This document shows, piece by piece, positions 50,457 through 59,344 of a stretch of DNA of 64,000 bases. The notes beneath the pieces were generated by a model. That model ran no database searches. It was not told the DNA's origin and saw only the letters and a program-made list of their open reading frames with translations. The translations under genes were made by a program, and so were the position numbers. The stretch covers positions 1-64,000 of the forward strand of contig JBJMLO010000015.1 of the NCBI GenBank assembly GCA_045805265.1, in the 5' to 3' direction. The DNA comes from JBJMLO01 sp045805265 (GTDB lineage: Bacteria; Actinomycetota; UBA4738; JACQTL01). The first letter of the stretch is position 1; every line of letters starts with the position of its first letter.

Positions 50457-51470
50457 CTAGGCGGACGCGTCTCGGTATTCGGGCGGGGGAGCCATGGCGT
50501 TCGCGGCCTTGCGAGCGGCCACGGCACCTGCGAGGATCATGAGCACGCCCGCCAACTCGACGAATACCCCGAACCCGAGTCCGAACGTGACCCCAAGCGC
50601 GGGGCCCAGCCGCGCTCGCGCTTGGCTGATGGAGTCCATCGTCGCCGAGAACTGCCACAGGAACACGACGACGGCGCTGAGGCCCCACCCGACGAGCAGA
50701 CGCGGAGCGGCTTCACGATGGCCCCGGAGGTACACGACCCCGACCACGATGATCGCCACCGAGTACGCGAAGCTGAAGATCAGCGGGTGGAGGAGATGGA
50801 AGGCCGAGATCGTGACTCCCTCGCTGAGCCCGTCCGCTCGTGACACCACGACCCATGGCAGGAGATAGGCCAGGAACCTGCCCACCCCGCCAGCGACGGC
50901 AAGCCAGCCGGCGCGGTTGTGCAGTCGACGTGACTCGTCGGTCTCGACCGGGGTGGGGGGACCCCAAGGCGCCAGCCCACCCCTCCCCACAGGCTCCTCG
51001 GACCAAGCGACCCCATGCTCCAATCCCTCGACTGGCGTTGGCACGCGGTCGCCGCCGATCAAGAGGCGGGCCACCTGGCCCGCGGACTCCCGACTGGTCT
51101 TCGGTGCCTCGAGATTGATCAATCGGCCCTCGGACTGCACGTTGAGCGTCAACCGCAACGTGACATACCTGCCATCCGCGGCGGCCTGAATCGCGGACCG
51201 GGACCACACCGCGAGGCGAGGGCCGGCCTTCCAGCTGGTGAATCGAGCTCGTGCGTCGAACGCATACAGGCGCTCGTGTGTCACGACGAGCATGAGGTAG
51301 CGCTTGAATTCCAGCCCGCTGGCCCGGCGCATCTCCTGCTCCCGGCGCCGGGCCGACAGCTCGCCAAATCCCGCGAGGCGCGCGGTCGCCGAACCACCGG
51401 CCCGAAAGATACCGGCAGCCAGAACTTGCTCGCCCGGGACGGCGGAGCGGGCAACGTCGATCAGTTTCAT
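50457..51470 (-). CDS. Integral membrane protein with cytoplasmic PH-like N-domain
   Basis: 337 residues from the ATG at 51470 (MKLIDVARSAVPGEQVLAAG). The N-terminal 165 residues include RYLMLVVTHERLYAFDARAR and AVWSRSAIQAAADGRYVTLR, a strand order like that of PH-type or YdjM-like lipid/regulator domains in actinobacterial membrane proteins. Four TM helices follow (about 205-335: GVGRFLAYLLPWVVVSRADG, FAYSVAIIVVGVVYLRG, LLVGWGLSAVVVFLWQFSA, LGFGVFVELAGVLMILAGAV). Function is unknown. The stop lies 82 bases from the MFS gene end (convergent). Confidence 0.7.
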   Translation of the reverse strand: MKLIDVARSAVPGEQVLAAGIFRAGGSATARLAGFGELSARRREQEMRRASGLEFKRYLMLVVTHERLYAFDARARFTSWKAGPRLAVWSRSAIQAAADGRYVTLRLTLNVQSEGRLINLEAPKTSRESAGQVARLLIGGDRVPTPVEGLEHGVAWSEEPVGRGGLAPWGPPTPVETDESRRLHNRAGWLAVAGGVGRFLAYLLPWVVVSRADGLSEGVTISAFHLLHPLIFSFAYSVAIIVVGVVYLRGHREAAPRLLVGWGLSAVVVFLWQFSATMDSISQARARLGPALGVTFGLGFGVFVELAGVLMILAGAVAARKAANAMAPPPEYRDASA

Positions 51471-51584
51471 GTGGCGCGGACGATAGAGACCGCCCGGGCG
51501 CGGGGCAAGCCGATCAGGCTGTGGGCTCGGTCCGCCGGCTGATGTACCGGCGCCCGACACACAGCCGGCAATAGGATCCATTCC

Positions 51585-51776
51585 ATGGCTGTGCGCCGAC
51601 GCGACGAGTGTCCCAGGGACGCGGGGCGGGCAAATCTCGTCCCTGTGGTCTCGCCCGACTCCGGGTCGACCCGGATGAGCGTCACGTGGGTTGCGGGGGA
51701 GCCCGGGAGCCAGCAGGCGCTGTACGCGCACGCCGAGAGCGACCGGGTCGACGGCGGCTGCCGGCACGCGGCGTGA
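51585..51776 (+). CDS. Small ORF overlapping the winged-helix gene start
   Basis: 63 residues from the ATG at 51585. Its TGA overlaps the GTG of the next gene (GTGA at 51773-51776), the same coupling style as elsewhere in the window, which supports it being translated. The sequence is basic at the N-terminus (MAVRRRDECPRDAGRANLVP) and then short, with S-T-R-M-S-V-T-W-V-A-G-E-P-G resembling a fibronectin-like strand. No ribosome site is convincing. I do not recognise it; it may be a leader or a chance reading. Confidence 0.35.
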   Translation: MAVRRRDECPRDAGRANLVPVVSPDSGSTRMSVTWVAGEPGSQQALYAHAESDRVDGGCRHAA

Positions 51777-52912
51777 CGGAGTCTCCCGGCCACCTGTCGA
51801 CGGGGCAGGTGCTCGGGCTGCGGGTGGCCGCGCAACTGCTCCACCGGCCTCGATGGCTGCACCCGGCCGAGGTCGTCCGGCGGCTGGTGGGCGTCCAGGC
51901 CCAGGACATGTTCGCGGCGCCGCTCGCCATCCGGGCCCGGACCCGGAGCGCGACCGCGGCCGGCGTGCAGGGCGCGATCGACGACGACCGCTCCGTCGTG
52001 CGGACGTGGGCCATGCGCGGCACCCTGCATCTCCTCGCGGCGGAGGACCTGCCATGGGTCGTTCCGCTGGTCGCGGCGCCCCAGGTCGCCGGATCCCTTC
52101 GCCGGCTGGCCCAGCTCGGCGTCCCGTCGGACACGGCCGACCGGGCCGTGGAGGCCGTACGGCGGACGCTGGACCGGCACGGTACGCGGACCCGGGCCGA
52201 GCTCGCCGAGACCCTCCGGCCGATGAAGGTTCCCGAGCGGGGGCAGGCGGTGATCCACCTGATACGGCTGGCGGCGCTGCGGGGCCTCCTGTGCTACGGC
52301 CCCGACCGGAGTGGGACTCCGACGTTCGTGTTGGTCCGCGACTGGCTCGGGCCGGCCAGCCGCGGCCCGAATGCGGATGCGGTGCCGGCCGAGCTCGGGA
52401 TGCGGTACCTGGCGGCGCACGGGCCCGCCGAACCGCGAGACCTCGCGGCGTGGTCGGGGCTCGGCGCGTCCCAGGCGCGGAGTGCCTGGGCCGCGATCGA
52501 GGATCGGATCGTCGAGGTGACCACGCCCAACGGGGCCTTGTGGACTCTTCGCTCCGGGCCGCGGCCGCAGCGAGGACCCGTGGTGCGGCTGGTCCCCGCG
52601 TTCGATCCGTTCTTCCTCGGATGGCGAACACGGCAGCTGTCGTTGCCGAAGCGACACGAGCGGAAGGTGTTCCCGGGGGGAGGCATGCTCCGTCCGGCGG
52701 TCCTTGCCGACGGAGTGGCCGTCGCGACGTGGACCGTCACCAGGAGGGGAGACCCTCGGACGGTCGCGATCAGTCAGTTCGGGCGGCCAGAGCCGGCTGT
52801 CCGGTCGGCCGCGGCCGACGACGCCGCGGACGTGGTCCGGTTCCTGGATCCCGCGGCGCGAGTGAAGGTGGACTGGAAGCGATCCGGGGACACGTCTACG
52901 GGATTGCCCTGA
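51773..52912 (+). CDS. AlkZ-like winged-helix DNA glycosylase family protein
   Basis: 379 residues from a GTG at 51773. It fits the HTH_42 family (PF06224), which includes AlkZ and YcaQ glycosylases that unhook DNA cross-links. The QxQ motif expected at the active site of AlkZ-type members is present as Gln42 and Gln44 in LVGVQAQDMFAAPLAIRA. The central part has VVRTWAMRGTLHLLAAEDLP (Arg/Thr/His-containing beta hairpin segment), ERGQAVIHLIRLAALRGLLC, and the C-terminal PAFDPFFLGWRTRQLSLPKR with HERKVFPGGGMLRPAVL. So a DNA-repair or self-resistance glycosylase is likely. No antibiotic cluster is visible nearby. It converges with the SDR gene with a 17-base 3' overlap. Confidence 0.85.
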   Translation: MTESPGHLSTGQVLGLRVAAQLLHRPRWLHPAEVVRRLVGVQAQDMFAAPLAIRARTRSATAAGVQGAIDDDRSVVRTWAMRGTLHLLAAEDLPWVVPLVAAPQVAGSLRRLAQLGVPSDTADRAVEAVRRTLDRHGTRTRAELAETLRPMKVPERGQAVIHLIRLAALRGLLCYGPDRSGTPTFVLVRDWLGPASRGPNADAVPAELGMRYLAAHGPAEPRDLAAWSGLGASQARSAWAAIEDRIVEVTTPNGALWTLRSGPRPQRGPVVRLVPAFDPFFLGWRTRQLSLPKRHERKVFPGGGMLRPAVLADGVAVATWTVTRRGDPRTVAISQFGRPEPAVRSAAADDAADVVRFLDPAARVKVDWKRSGDTSTGLP

Positions 52913-53777
52913 TCGGCTCCTCCACGCCCCCCACCCGGAGGGCGGCGATCTCGGCCTCGAGCTGGGGGACCAGTCGGGCGGCGCGCCATCGGACCACGCG
53001 GTCGGCCAGCGCGGAGTTCAGCACCGGGCGCAGCGCATGGACGAGCGCGATGGACCGCGGCACGTAGACGCGACGCGCCCGCCGGGCCACCGCGTCGGCC
53101 AGCGCCTCCCCGCACGCCTCCGCGGAGGTGGTCGAACGAACCGGCCAGGGGAGCTGATCGCGCAGGGCCCGCAGGGTGGGGAGGGCGCGCTCGGCGTCGC
53201 GCACCATGTCGGTGTCGATCCAGGACGGATGGGCGCTGCCGACGGCCACGCCGTGGTGCGCGAGCTCCCCCCGGAGGGCTCCGGCCAGCGCCTCCGCGCC
53301 GGCCTTGCTCGCGGAGTACCCCGCCGCGCCGGGGAGCGGCGCGAACGACGCCAGGGAGGCGACGATCAGGGCGTAGCCGCGGCGGCGCACCAGGTGGGGA
53401 ACGGCCGCCGCGATCGTCCGGTATGCGCCGACCAGGTTCACGTCCACGGTTCGGGCGAAGGCATCCGGGTCGGCCGTGAGGACCGTCCCGTAGTTCGCGA
53501 CGCCGGCGTTGGCCACGACCGCGTCGATGCCGCCGAGGCGCCGCGCCGTGGCCTCCGTGGCCGCGTTCAGCGCGCCCTGGTCGGTGACGTCGGCCTCGCG
53601 CCAGATGGTGCCCTCGCCGAGCCGCCCGCCGACTTCGGCCAGCAGCTCCGGCTCCAGCCCCACCAGGGAGAGCCGGGCCCCGCGGCGGGACAGCGCCCTC
53701 GCTGTCGCGGCGCCGATCCCCCTGGCCGCCCCCGTTACGAGGACCACCCTCCCGGCGACGGGATCCACGCTCGTCAC
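52896..53777 (-). CDS. Short-chain dehydrogenase/reductase
   Basis: 293 residues from a GTG at 53777, which overlaps the monooxygenase stop (GTGA). SDR features are TGAARGIGAATARALSRRGA, DVTDQGALNAATEATARRLG, VVANAGVANYG, Ser in LIVASLASFAPLPGAA, and the Tyr-Lys pair in GYSASKAGAEALAGALRGEL. The C-terminal extension (VYVPRSIALVHALRPVLNSA) is typical of actinobacterial SDRs of the membrane-attached kind. It would oxidise or reduce the alcohol or ketone partner of the Baeyer-Villiger-type enzyme, since the two are coupled. The substrate is not known. Confidence 0.9.
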   Translation of the reverse strand: MTSVDPVAGRVVLVTGAARGIGAATARALSRRGARLSLVGLEPELLAEVGGRLGEGTIWREADVTDQGALNAATEATARRLGGIDAVVANAGVANYGTVLTADPDAFARTVDVNLVGAYRTIAAAVPHLVRRRGYALIVASLASFAPLPGAAGYSASKAGAEALAGALRGELAHHGVAVGSAHPSWIDTDMVRDAERALPTLRALRDQLPWPVRSTTSAEACGEALADAVARRARRVYVPRSIALVHALRPVLNSALADRVVRWRAARLVPQLEAEIAALRVGGVEEPIRAIP

Positions 53778-55306
53778 GCGGCCACCGTCCGGCGGGGGCC
53801 GACCCTCGGGTGGATCTCGTAGAGCGACAGGTCGCACCGCTCGAGCTCCCGGCGGAACGTGAACGTGAACGTCGGCCACAGCGTCGTGTTCCGGCCCCGC
53901 TCGTCGAGGTACCAACTGCGGCAACCGCCGGTGTTCCACACGGTACCGGCCAGTTCCCGCTGCATGCGGCTCGAGTACGCCTCCTGGACGTCGCGGCGGG
54001 GCTCGATGGCCGCGATGCCTCGCTCGCGCATCTGGCGCAGCGCGTCCATCAGGTACCGCACCTGGGCCTCGATCATGATCACGATCGAGGTGTGGCCGAG
54101 CCCGGTGTTGGGCCCCACCAGCAGGAACAGGTTGGGGAACCCGGCTACGGTGATCCCGTGGAGCGCGGACATGCCGCCCTCGCTCCAGTGTTCCCCGAGC
54201 GAGCGCCCCTCGCCGTCGAACACCCTCCCGGCGATCGGCGGGTCCGTCACGTGGAATCCCGTTCCGAAGACGATGGTGTCGACGGGATGCTCGGTCCTCC
54301 GCCCGCCCGGCCCTTCGGTGACGACGGCTCGCGGCAGGATCTCGACGATGCGGTCGGTGACCACGTCCACGTTGGGCTCGACGAGGGCGGGGTAGTAGTC
54401 GCTCCCCAGCAGGACGCGCTTGCACCCGAGCCGGTACGGGGGCGTGAGCTTCCGGCGCAGCTCGGGATCGGGCACCTGCTTCCGCATCAGCCGGAGGGCC
54501 TGCCGCTCGGCGACCGCCATGATCCGCGGCCGCTTGGCGAACGCCACGACCCAGCTCTCCCGCCCCCAGTAGATCGCCGAGCGGAGCAGCCGCCGGGTGG
54601 CGGGCACCCGCCGGTACAGCCACCGCTCCGCGCGGCCGTAGTCGCGGTCCCGGCGCGGCATCACCCAGGGAGCGGTCCGCTGGAACACCAGCAGCCGCCG
54701 AGCCACGGGCTGGATCCGCGGGATGAACTGGATCGCCGACGCGCCGGTCCCCACCACGCCGACGCGCTCGCCGGCGAGGTCGTGGTCGTGCCGCCACCGC
54801 GCGGAGTGGAAGGTGGTGCCCTCGAACCGTTCCAGCCCGGGAAGGGCCGGCACGCTCGGTTCCGACAGCCCGCCGGTGCCCGCCACGACGACGTCGGCGG
54901 TCATGTCGCCGAGGGTGGTCCGCAGCCGCCACCGGCGGGGCTCCGGCTCCCACCGGGCCTCGAGCACCTCGGCGCCGAACCGGATCCTCGGCAGCACGCC
55001 GGAGTCCCGGCCCACGCGGCGGAGGTACTCCTGGATCTCCCACTGGGAGGAGAAGGACCGGCTCCAGTCGGGGTTGGGGGCGAAGGAGAACGAGTACAGG
55101 TGGCTCGGCACGTCGCAGGCGCACCCCGGGTAGGAGTTGTCCCGCCACGTCCCGCCGACGTCGTCCGCGCGCTCCAGGACGAGGAAGTCGCGCCGCCGCT
55201 GCAGGAGGGCGATCGCCGCCGCCAGCCCGCCGAACCCGCTGCCGATCACGGCGACCTCCACGTGCGCGGGCAGCCCGCGCCCCGACTCGGGAGGCATGCG
55301 GGACAT
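53774..55306 (-). CDS. Baeyer-Villiger-type flavin monooxygenase
   Basis: About 510 residues from the ATG at 55306 (MSRMPPESGRG), behind GAGGAAG; the ATG at 55297 is an alternative. FAD Rossmann motif VIGSGFGGLAAAIALLQRRR, then GGTWRDNSYPGCACDVPSHL (a typical BVMO segment). The Baeyer-Villiger fingerprint FEGTTFHSARWRHDHDL (F-x-G-x3-H-x3-W) is present, followed by the NADPH motif VGVVGTGASAIQFIP. It probably inserts oxygen next to a ketone to make an ester or lactone, or acts as a related monooxygenase. Coupled to the SDR downstream by a GTGA overlap, it may process the SDR's ketone. No lipid or steroid operon surrounds it. Confidence 0.93.
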   Translation of the reverse strand: MSRMPPESGRGLPAHVEVAVIGSGFGGLAAAIALLQRRRDFLVLERADDVGGTWRDNSYPGCACDVPSHLYSFSFAPNPDWSRSFSSQWEIQEYLRRVGRDSGVLPRIRFGAEVLEARWEPEPRRWRLRTTLGDMTADVVVAGTGGLSEPSVPALPGLERFEGTTFHSARWRHDHDLAGERVGVVGTGASAIQFIPRIQPVARRLLVFQRTAPWVMPRRDRDYGRAERWLYRRVPATRRLLRSAIYWGRESWVVAFAKRPRIMAVAERQALRLMRKQVPDPELRRKLTPPYRLGCKRVLLGSDYYPALVEPNVDVVTDRIVEILPRAVVTEGPGGRRTEHPVDTIVFGTGFHVTDPPIAGRVFDGEGRSLGEHWSEGGMSALHGITVAGFPNLFLLVGPNTGLGHTSIVIMIEAQVRYLMDALRQMRERGIAAIEPRRDVQEAYSSRMQRELAGTVWNTGGCRSWYLDERGRNTTLWPTFTFTFRRELERCDLSLYEIHPRVGPRRTVAA

Positions 55307-55392
55307 TCTTCCTCGGCGCGGCCCGGCGTACACCCCGCTTCGCGGCGACGACAGGGCGGCGGCCGCGCCGGGCGCCCCTAGACTTCGCTCCG

Positions 55393-58300
55393 ATGGTCAC
55401 GTGCCCCGGCTGCGGCGAGGAGAACCCAGGGCGGGCCCGGTTCTGCCTTGCGTGCGGCACCCTGCTCGCGGCCGAGGCCGAACAGCCCCAGGAGGAACGA
55501 CGGATCGTCTCGATCCTGTTCGCCGACCTGGTGGGGTTCACCGAGCGCTCTGACCGCGCCGATCCCGAGGACGTGCGCGGCACGCTGGTGCCGTTCCACC
55601 GGATCGCCAAGGCCGAGATCGAGCGGCACGGCGGCACGCTCGACAAGTTCATCGGCGACGCGGCCATGGGTGTGTTCGGCGTCCCCTCCGTCCACGAGGA
55701 CGACCCCGAGCGCGCGGTCCGCGCGGCGCTGGCCATCCAGGACCGGGTGCGGGAGTTCGCCGGCGAGCATCCCGGGCGGGAGTTCCGCGTGCGGGTGGCG
55801 GTCGAGACCGGCGAGGCGGTGGTCACGCTGGCGACGGGGCCCCGGATCGGCGAGAACGTGGTCGGCGACGTGGTCAACACCGCGTCCCGGCTGCAGGGTG
55901 TGGCGCAGGCGGGCGGCGTCGTGGTCGGGACGGGGGCGTACCGGCTGACGAACACGGTGGTCGAGTACGCGCCGATGGAGCCGGTCGCCGTGAAAGGGAA
56001 GTCGGAACCGCTCCGCGTGTGGCGCGTCGAGGGCGTGCGGCGCGACGCGCTCCGGCCCCCCGCCGTCGGGCCCTTCGTCGGGCGGCGGGCCGAGGTGGCC
56101 GCGCTGGCCGCGCTGTGGGACGAGGTCCTGGCGACCGGCTCGGCGCGCGCCGCGCTGGTGGTGGGGGAGCCCGGGATCGGCAAGAGCCGCCTGGTGTCGG
56201 AGCTGCGCGCCCGGCTGACGGCGGAGGGCCGTGCGCCGGCGTGGCGCCACGGCGTGTGCCCGCCCTACGGCGAGGCCGCCACGTTCCGGGGCTTCGCCGA
56301 CGTGGTGCGCGAGCACCTCGAGATCCGGGAGGCCGACGACCTGGACGCCGTCCGGGTCCGCCTGTCGGCAGCGGTCCGCGAGCTCGAACCCGACCCGGCC
56401 GAGCACCTGTGGCTGACCTCGCGGCTCACGCCGCTGGTGCTGCCCGGCGCCGCGGGTGCGGCGGACCGGGAGGAGCTGTTCGGCGCCTGCGAGCGGTTCC
56501 TCCGGCTGGCCGCAGCGCGGGGGCCGGTGGCCGTCGTCATCGAGGACCTGCACGTCGGCGAGCCCCCGATGCGGGCCCTGGTCCTCCACCTGATCCGGAC
56601 GTTGGTCGGGGCGCCGGTGTTCCTGCTGTGCACCGCCCGGGAGGAGCTGCTCGATCTCGACGAGGACTGGCGCGAGGCGGTCGCGAGGCCCGGCGGGCTC
56701 ACGACGGTCCGGATGGGCAGGCTCTTGGACGACGAGGTCCGGGCGCTCGTCGGAGGGCTGTCACCAATCGGCCCGCTCGCTCCCGGGGCCGAGCGGGCCC
56801 TGGTGGACCGCGCCGGCGGGAACCCGCTGTTCGCGCGGGAGCTCGTCCGGATGCTGGCGGAGACCGGCGGGAACTCCCGGGAGGACGCCGTTCCCGGCAC
56901 GGTGCAGGCGGTCGTCGCCGCGCGCCTCGACGTGCTGCCGCCCGCGCAGCGGTCGCTCGTCCAGACGGCCTCGGTGGTGGGCGCCGCGTTCTGGCCGGGT
57001 GCCCTGGCGTCGGTGGCCGGCTCGGATCCGGGGTCCGTCGAGGCGTCCCTGGCGTCCATGGTCGAACGGGGCCTGGTCCGGGAGCAGCCCTCGTCGCTCC
57101 CCGGGCACCGGGAGTTCTCGTTCACGCACGCCGTGATCCGCGACGTTGCCTATGGGCAGATCGCGCGCCGGGTCCGGGCTGCGCGCCATGTGGCGGCGGC
57201 CCGGTGGATGGAGGTCGCGGCGGGAGACCAGGCGCCGGACCGGGCCGAGGCGCTCGCCCACCACTACTCGGTGGCGGTCGAGCTGAGCCGGGCGGCGGGC
57301 TCCGAGCCGGGGCCGGAGGTGCTCGGTGCCGCGTGCCGGTTCCTGGTGCTGGCCGGCGACCACGCGACGTCGCTGGACGCCCTCCGGGCGACGGACTACT
57401 ACCTCGAGGCCCTGGAGCTGGTGCCCGAGGGCGACCCGGCCCGGGCCCCGCTGCTGCTGAAGGCGGGGCGATTCGGCCGGCGGTCCGGGCGGATGCCCGG
57501 CGACGAGGTCGTGCGGATGTTCGAGGAGTCCGCGGAGGAGTTCCTGGAACGCGACGACCGGGCCGGGGCCGGTGAGGCGTGTATCCGGCTCAGCCTGCAG
57601 CTCGGCGCGCGGGGCCAGGCCGACCGGGCCCGGACGGCGCTCCGGGGCGCGATCGAGCTCCTGGAGGGCGAGCCCGGCGCCCGCGCCGAGCTGGCCCTTG
57701 CGTACGCCACCCTGGGGGAGGAAGCCTCGCTCCAGGGGCGGCCCGAGGAGGCCCTGGAATGGAGCGAGCGGGCGCTGGCCGAGCCGGCCGCCGACGAGAC
57801 CACGATCATGGCCCTCCAGATCAAGGGCGATGCCCGGTGCTCACTCGGGGACCTGGGCGGCCTCGACGATCTGCGGCGGGCGATCGACATGGCCGAGGGA
57901 GCCGGGCTGGCGATCGACGGCGTCGTGGCGCACTCCTGGCTTGCCGAGTGGCGGTGGCTGCTCGAGGGGCCGGGGGCCGGCCTGGACCAGGAGCTCGAGG
58001 GGGAGGAGCTCGGCGCGCGGCGGGGGCTGTCCGGGGCGATGCTCTGGTCCAGCGCCGCCCGCCTCGGCATGCTGTTCGAACTGGGCCGGTGGGACGAGGT
58101 GCTCGACCTGGGCGACCGGCTGTTGCGGCAGGACGCCGAGGCGGGGGGGAGCCAGATCACCGGGCTCGTGCTGGCCGCCGTGGCGCCCGTGCTGGTGCAG
58201 CGGGGCCGGGCCGGCGAGGCGCTGGCTCGCCGGGACGAGATGCTCGGAGCCGCCAGAGAGGCCCAGGACCTGCAGTTCCTTCTTCCGGCCCTGTCGGCCG

Positions 58301-58785
58301 CGGCGATGACCTCCGCGGAGGCCGGACGGGCCGCCGAGGCGGTGGCCCTCGCCGGCGAGTTCCTCGAACGGACCCACGGCCGGGCCACCGTCTATCGCGA
58401 GCTGTACGGCCTCCCGGTCCTGCGGGCCTGCCTGGCCGGGGGCGATCCGGGGCCCGCCGGCCGGCTGGCCGACGACATGTCGGGGACCTCCCCCCGCCAG
58501 GAGGTAGCCGCCCGTACCGCTCGGGCGCTGGTCCTGGCCGCCGCAGGCCGGCATGAAGAGGCGTTCCAGGCCTTCGACGACGTCGAGCGCCGGTGGACGA
58601 CGTACGGCCACAGGCTCGAGGAGGCCCTCGCCGGCCTCGGCGCAGCGGACTCCCTCTCGGCGCTCGGGCGGCACCACGAGTCCGCCGAGCGCGCCGCCAC
58701 GGCGGCCGCGCGGTTCCGCGCGTTCGGCGCGGATCTCCCGGCCGCCCGGGCGGAGGCCCTGGCCGGCTCCCCGGTCGCCGAGTGA
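55393..58785 (+). CDS. Zinc-ribbon adenylate/guanylate cyclase with STAND ATPase and TPR (second copy)
   Basis: 1130 residues from the ATG at 55393, with no clear ribosome site. Zinc ribbon Cys4/7/18/21, then a class III cyclase domain with Asp45 (FADLVGFTE), Lys85, Asp89 (KFIGDAAMGV) and the triplet Asp159, Asn162, Arg166 in VGDVVNTASRLQG. A STAND NTPase follows with Walker A GEPGIGKS (about 258-265) and Walker B VAVVIEDLHVGEPPM (about 379-393). A TPR-rich C-terminus follows to the end. It has the same domain order as the gene at 12629 but clearly different sequence. Likely a cyclic-nucleotide maker switched by nucleotide exchange and a ligand. It is divergent from the monooxygenase operon across 86 bases. 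Confidence 0.88.
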   Translation: MVTCPGCGEENPGRARFCLACGTLLAAEAEQPQEERRIVSILFADLVGFTERSDRADPEDVRGTLVPFHRIAKAEIERHGGTLDKFIGDAAMGVFGVPSVHEDDPERAVRAALAIQDRVREFAGEHPGREFRVRVAVETGEAVVTLATGPRIGENVVGDVVNTASRLQGVAQAGGVVVGTGAYRLTNTVVEYAPMEPVAVKGKSEPLRVWRVEGVRRDALRPPAVGPFVGRRAEVAALAALWDEVLATGSARAALVVGEPGIGKSRLVSELRARLTAEGRAPAWRHGVCPPYGEAATFRGFADVVREHLEIREADDLDAVRVRLSAAVRELEPDPAEHLWLTSRLTPLVLPGAAGAADREELFGACERFLRLAAARGPVAVVIEDLHVGEPPMRALVLHLIRTLVGAPVFLLCTAREELLDLDEDWREAVARPGGLTTVRMGRLLDDEVRALVGGLSPIGPLAPGAERALVDRAGGNPLFARELVRMLAETGGNSREDAVPGTVQAVVAARLDVLPPAQRSLVQTASVVGAAFWPGALASVAGSDPGSVEASLASMVERGLVREQPSSLPGHREFSFTHAVIRDVAYGQIARRVRAARHVAAARWMEVAAGDQAPDRAEALAHHYSVAVELSRAAGSEPGPEVLGAACRFLVLAGDHATSLDALRATDYYLEALELVPEGDPARAPLLLKAGRFGRRSGRMPGDEVVRMFEESAEEFLERDDRAGAGEACIRLSLQLGARGQADRARTALRGAIELLEGEPGARAELALAYATLGEEASLQGRPEEALEWSERALAEPAADETTIMALQIKGDARCSLGDLGGLDDLRRAIDMAEGAGLAIDGVVAHSWLAEWRWLLEGPGAGLDQELEGEELGARRGLSGAMLWSSAARLGMLFELGRWDEVLDLGDRLLRQDAEAGGSQITGLVLAAVAPVLVQRGRAGEALARRDEMLGAAREAQDLQFLLPALSAAAMTSAEAGRAAEAVALAGEFLERTHGRATVYRELYGLPVLRACLAGGDPGPAGRLADDMSGTSPRQEVAARTARALVLAAAGRHEEAFQAFDDVERRWTTYGHRLEEALAGLGAADSLSALGRHHESAERAATAAARFRAFGADLPAARAEALAGSPVAE

Positions 58786-58806
58786 CAGGCCGGACGGACC
58801 CGGCGT

Positions 58807-59325
58807 CTACGGGAGGAATTCCGGGCGGCCCCCCGTCGAGTGGGCGCCCTGCGCGAACTGGATCCAGGTGGACTGCACGCCGAGGAAGACGATCAGCGCC
58901 AGGAAGACCCCCTCGACCTGGAGCGTCTTCACGCTGAGCCCGAGCGTGCCAGCCAGCGAGGGGACGATGGCGAACAGCGCCACCAGGACGTACAGCCCGC
59001 AACCGGCGTAGTGCGCCCCCCGCCACAGCCGTGAGCCCTGGGCCCGCCGGGTCGTCGCCAGCAGGAAGACCGCCTCGACCGACCCCAGCACCGCCGCCGT
59101 CGTGAACGTGATCCGCCACAGCAACCCCGAGGTCGACAACAGCGAGATGAGGCTCATGATCCCCGGGAGCACGAAGTACAGGGAGGTGTCGTAGGCCTGC
59201 AGGCGCCGGCGCCGGTCGCGCATGAACTCGTCGTACTTGAACTGCACGACGACCCACCACAGGCCGAGCAGCGTGAAGCTGACCTGGGCCATGGACCCGT
59301 AGAAGTCCTGCAGGATCGACAGCAC
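58807..59325 (-). CDS. Four-TM membrane protein
   Basis: 172 residues from a GTG at 59325. Four hydrophobic segments are visible: SFTLLGLWWVVVQFKYDEFM, LYFVLPGIMSLISLLSTSGL, ITFTTAAVLGSVEAVFLLAT, and YVLVALFAIVPSLAGTLGLS with VEGVFLALIVFLGVQSTWIQ at the end. No family recognised. It lies 19 bases after the zinc-ribbon/LC-domain gene on the same strand, so the pair is probably one transcript, and the membrane protein may be the site where the LC protein acts. Its stop is 21 bases from the cyclase gene (convergent). Confidence 0.75.
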   Translation of the reverse strand: MLSILQDFYGSMAQVSFTLLGLWWVVVQFKYDEFMRDRRRRLQAYDTSLYFVLPGIMSLISLLSTSGLLWRITFTTAAVLGSVEAVFLLATTRRAQGSRLWRGAHYAGCGLYVLVALFAIVPSLAGTLGLSVKTLQVEGVFLALIVFLGVQSTWIQFAQGAHSTGGRPEFLP

Positions 59326-59344
59326 GTGGGGCGAGGCCGTGGGA

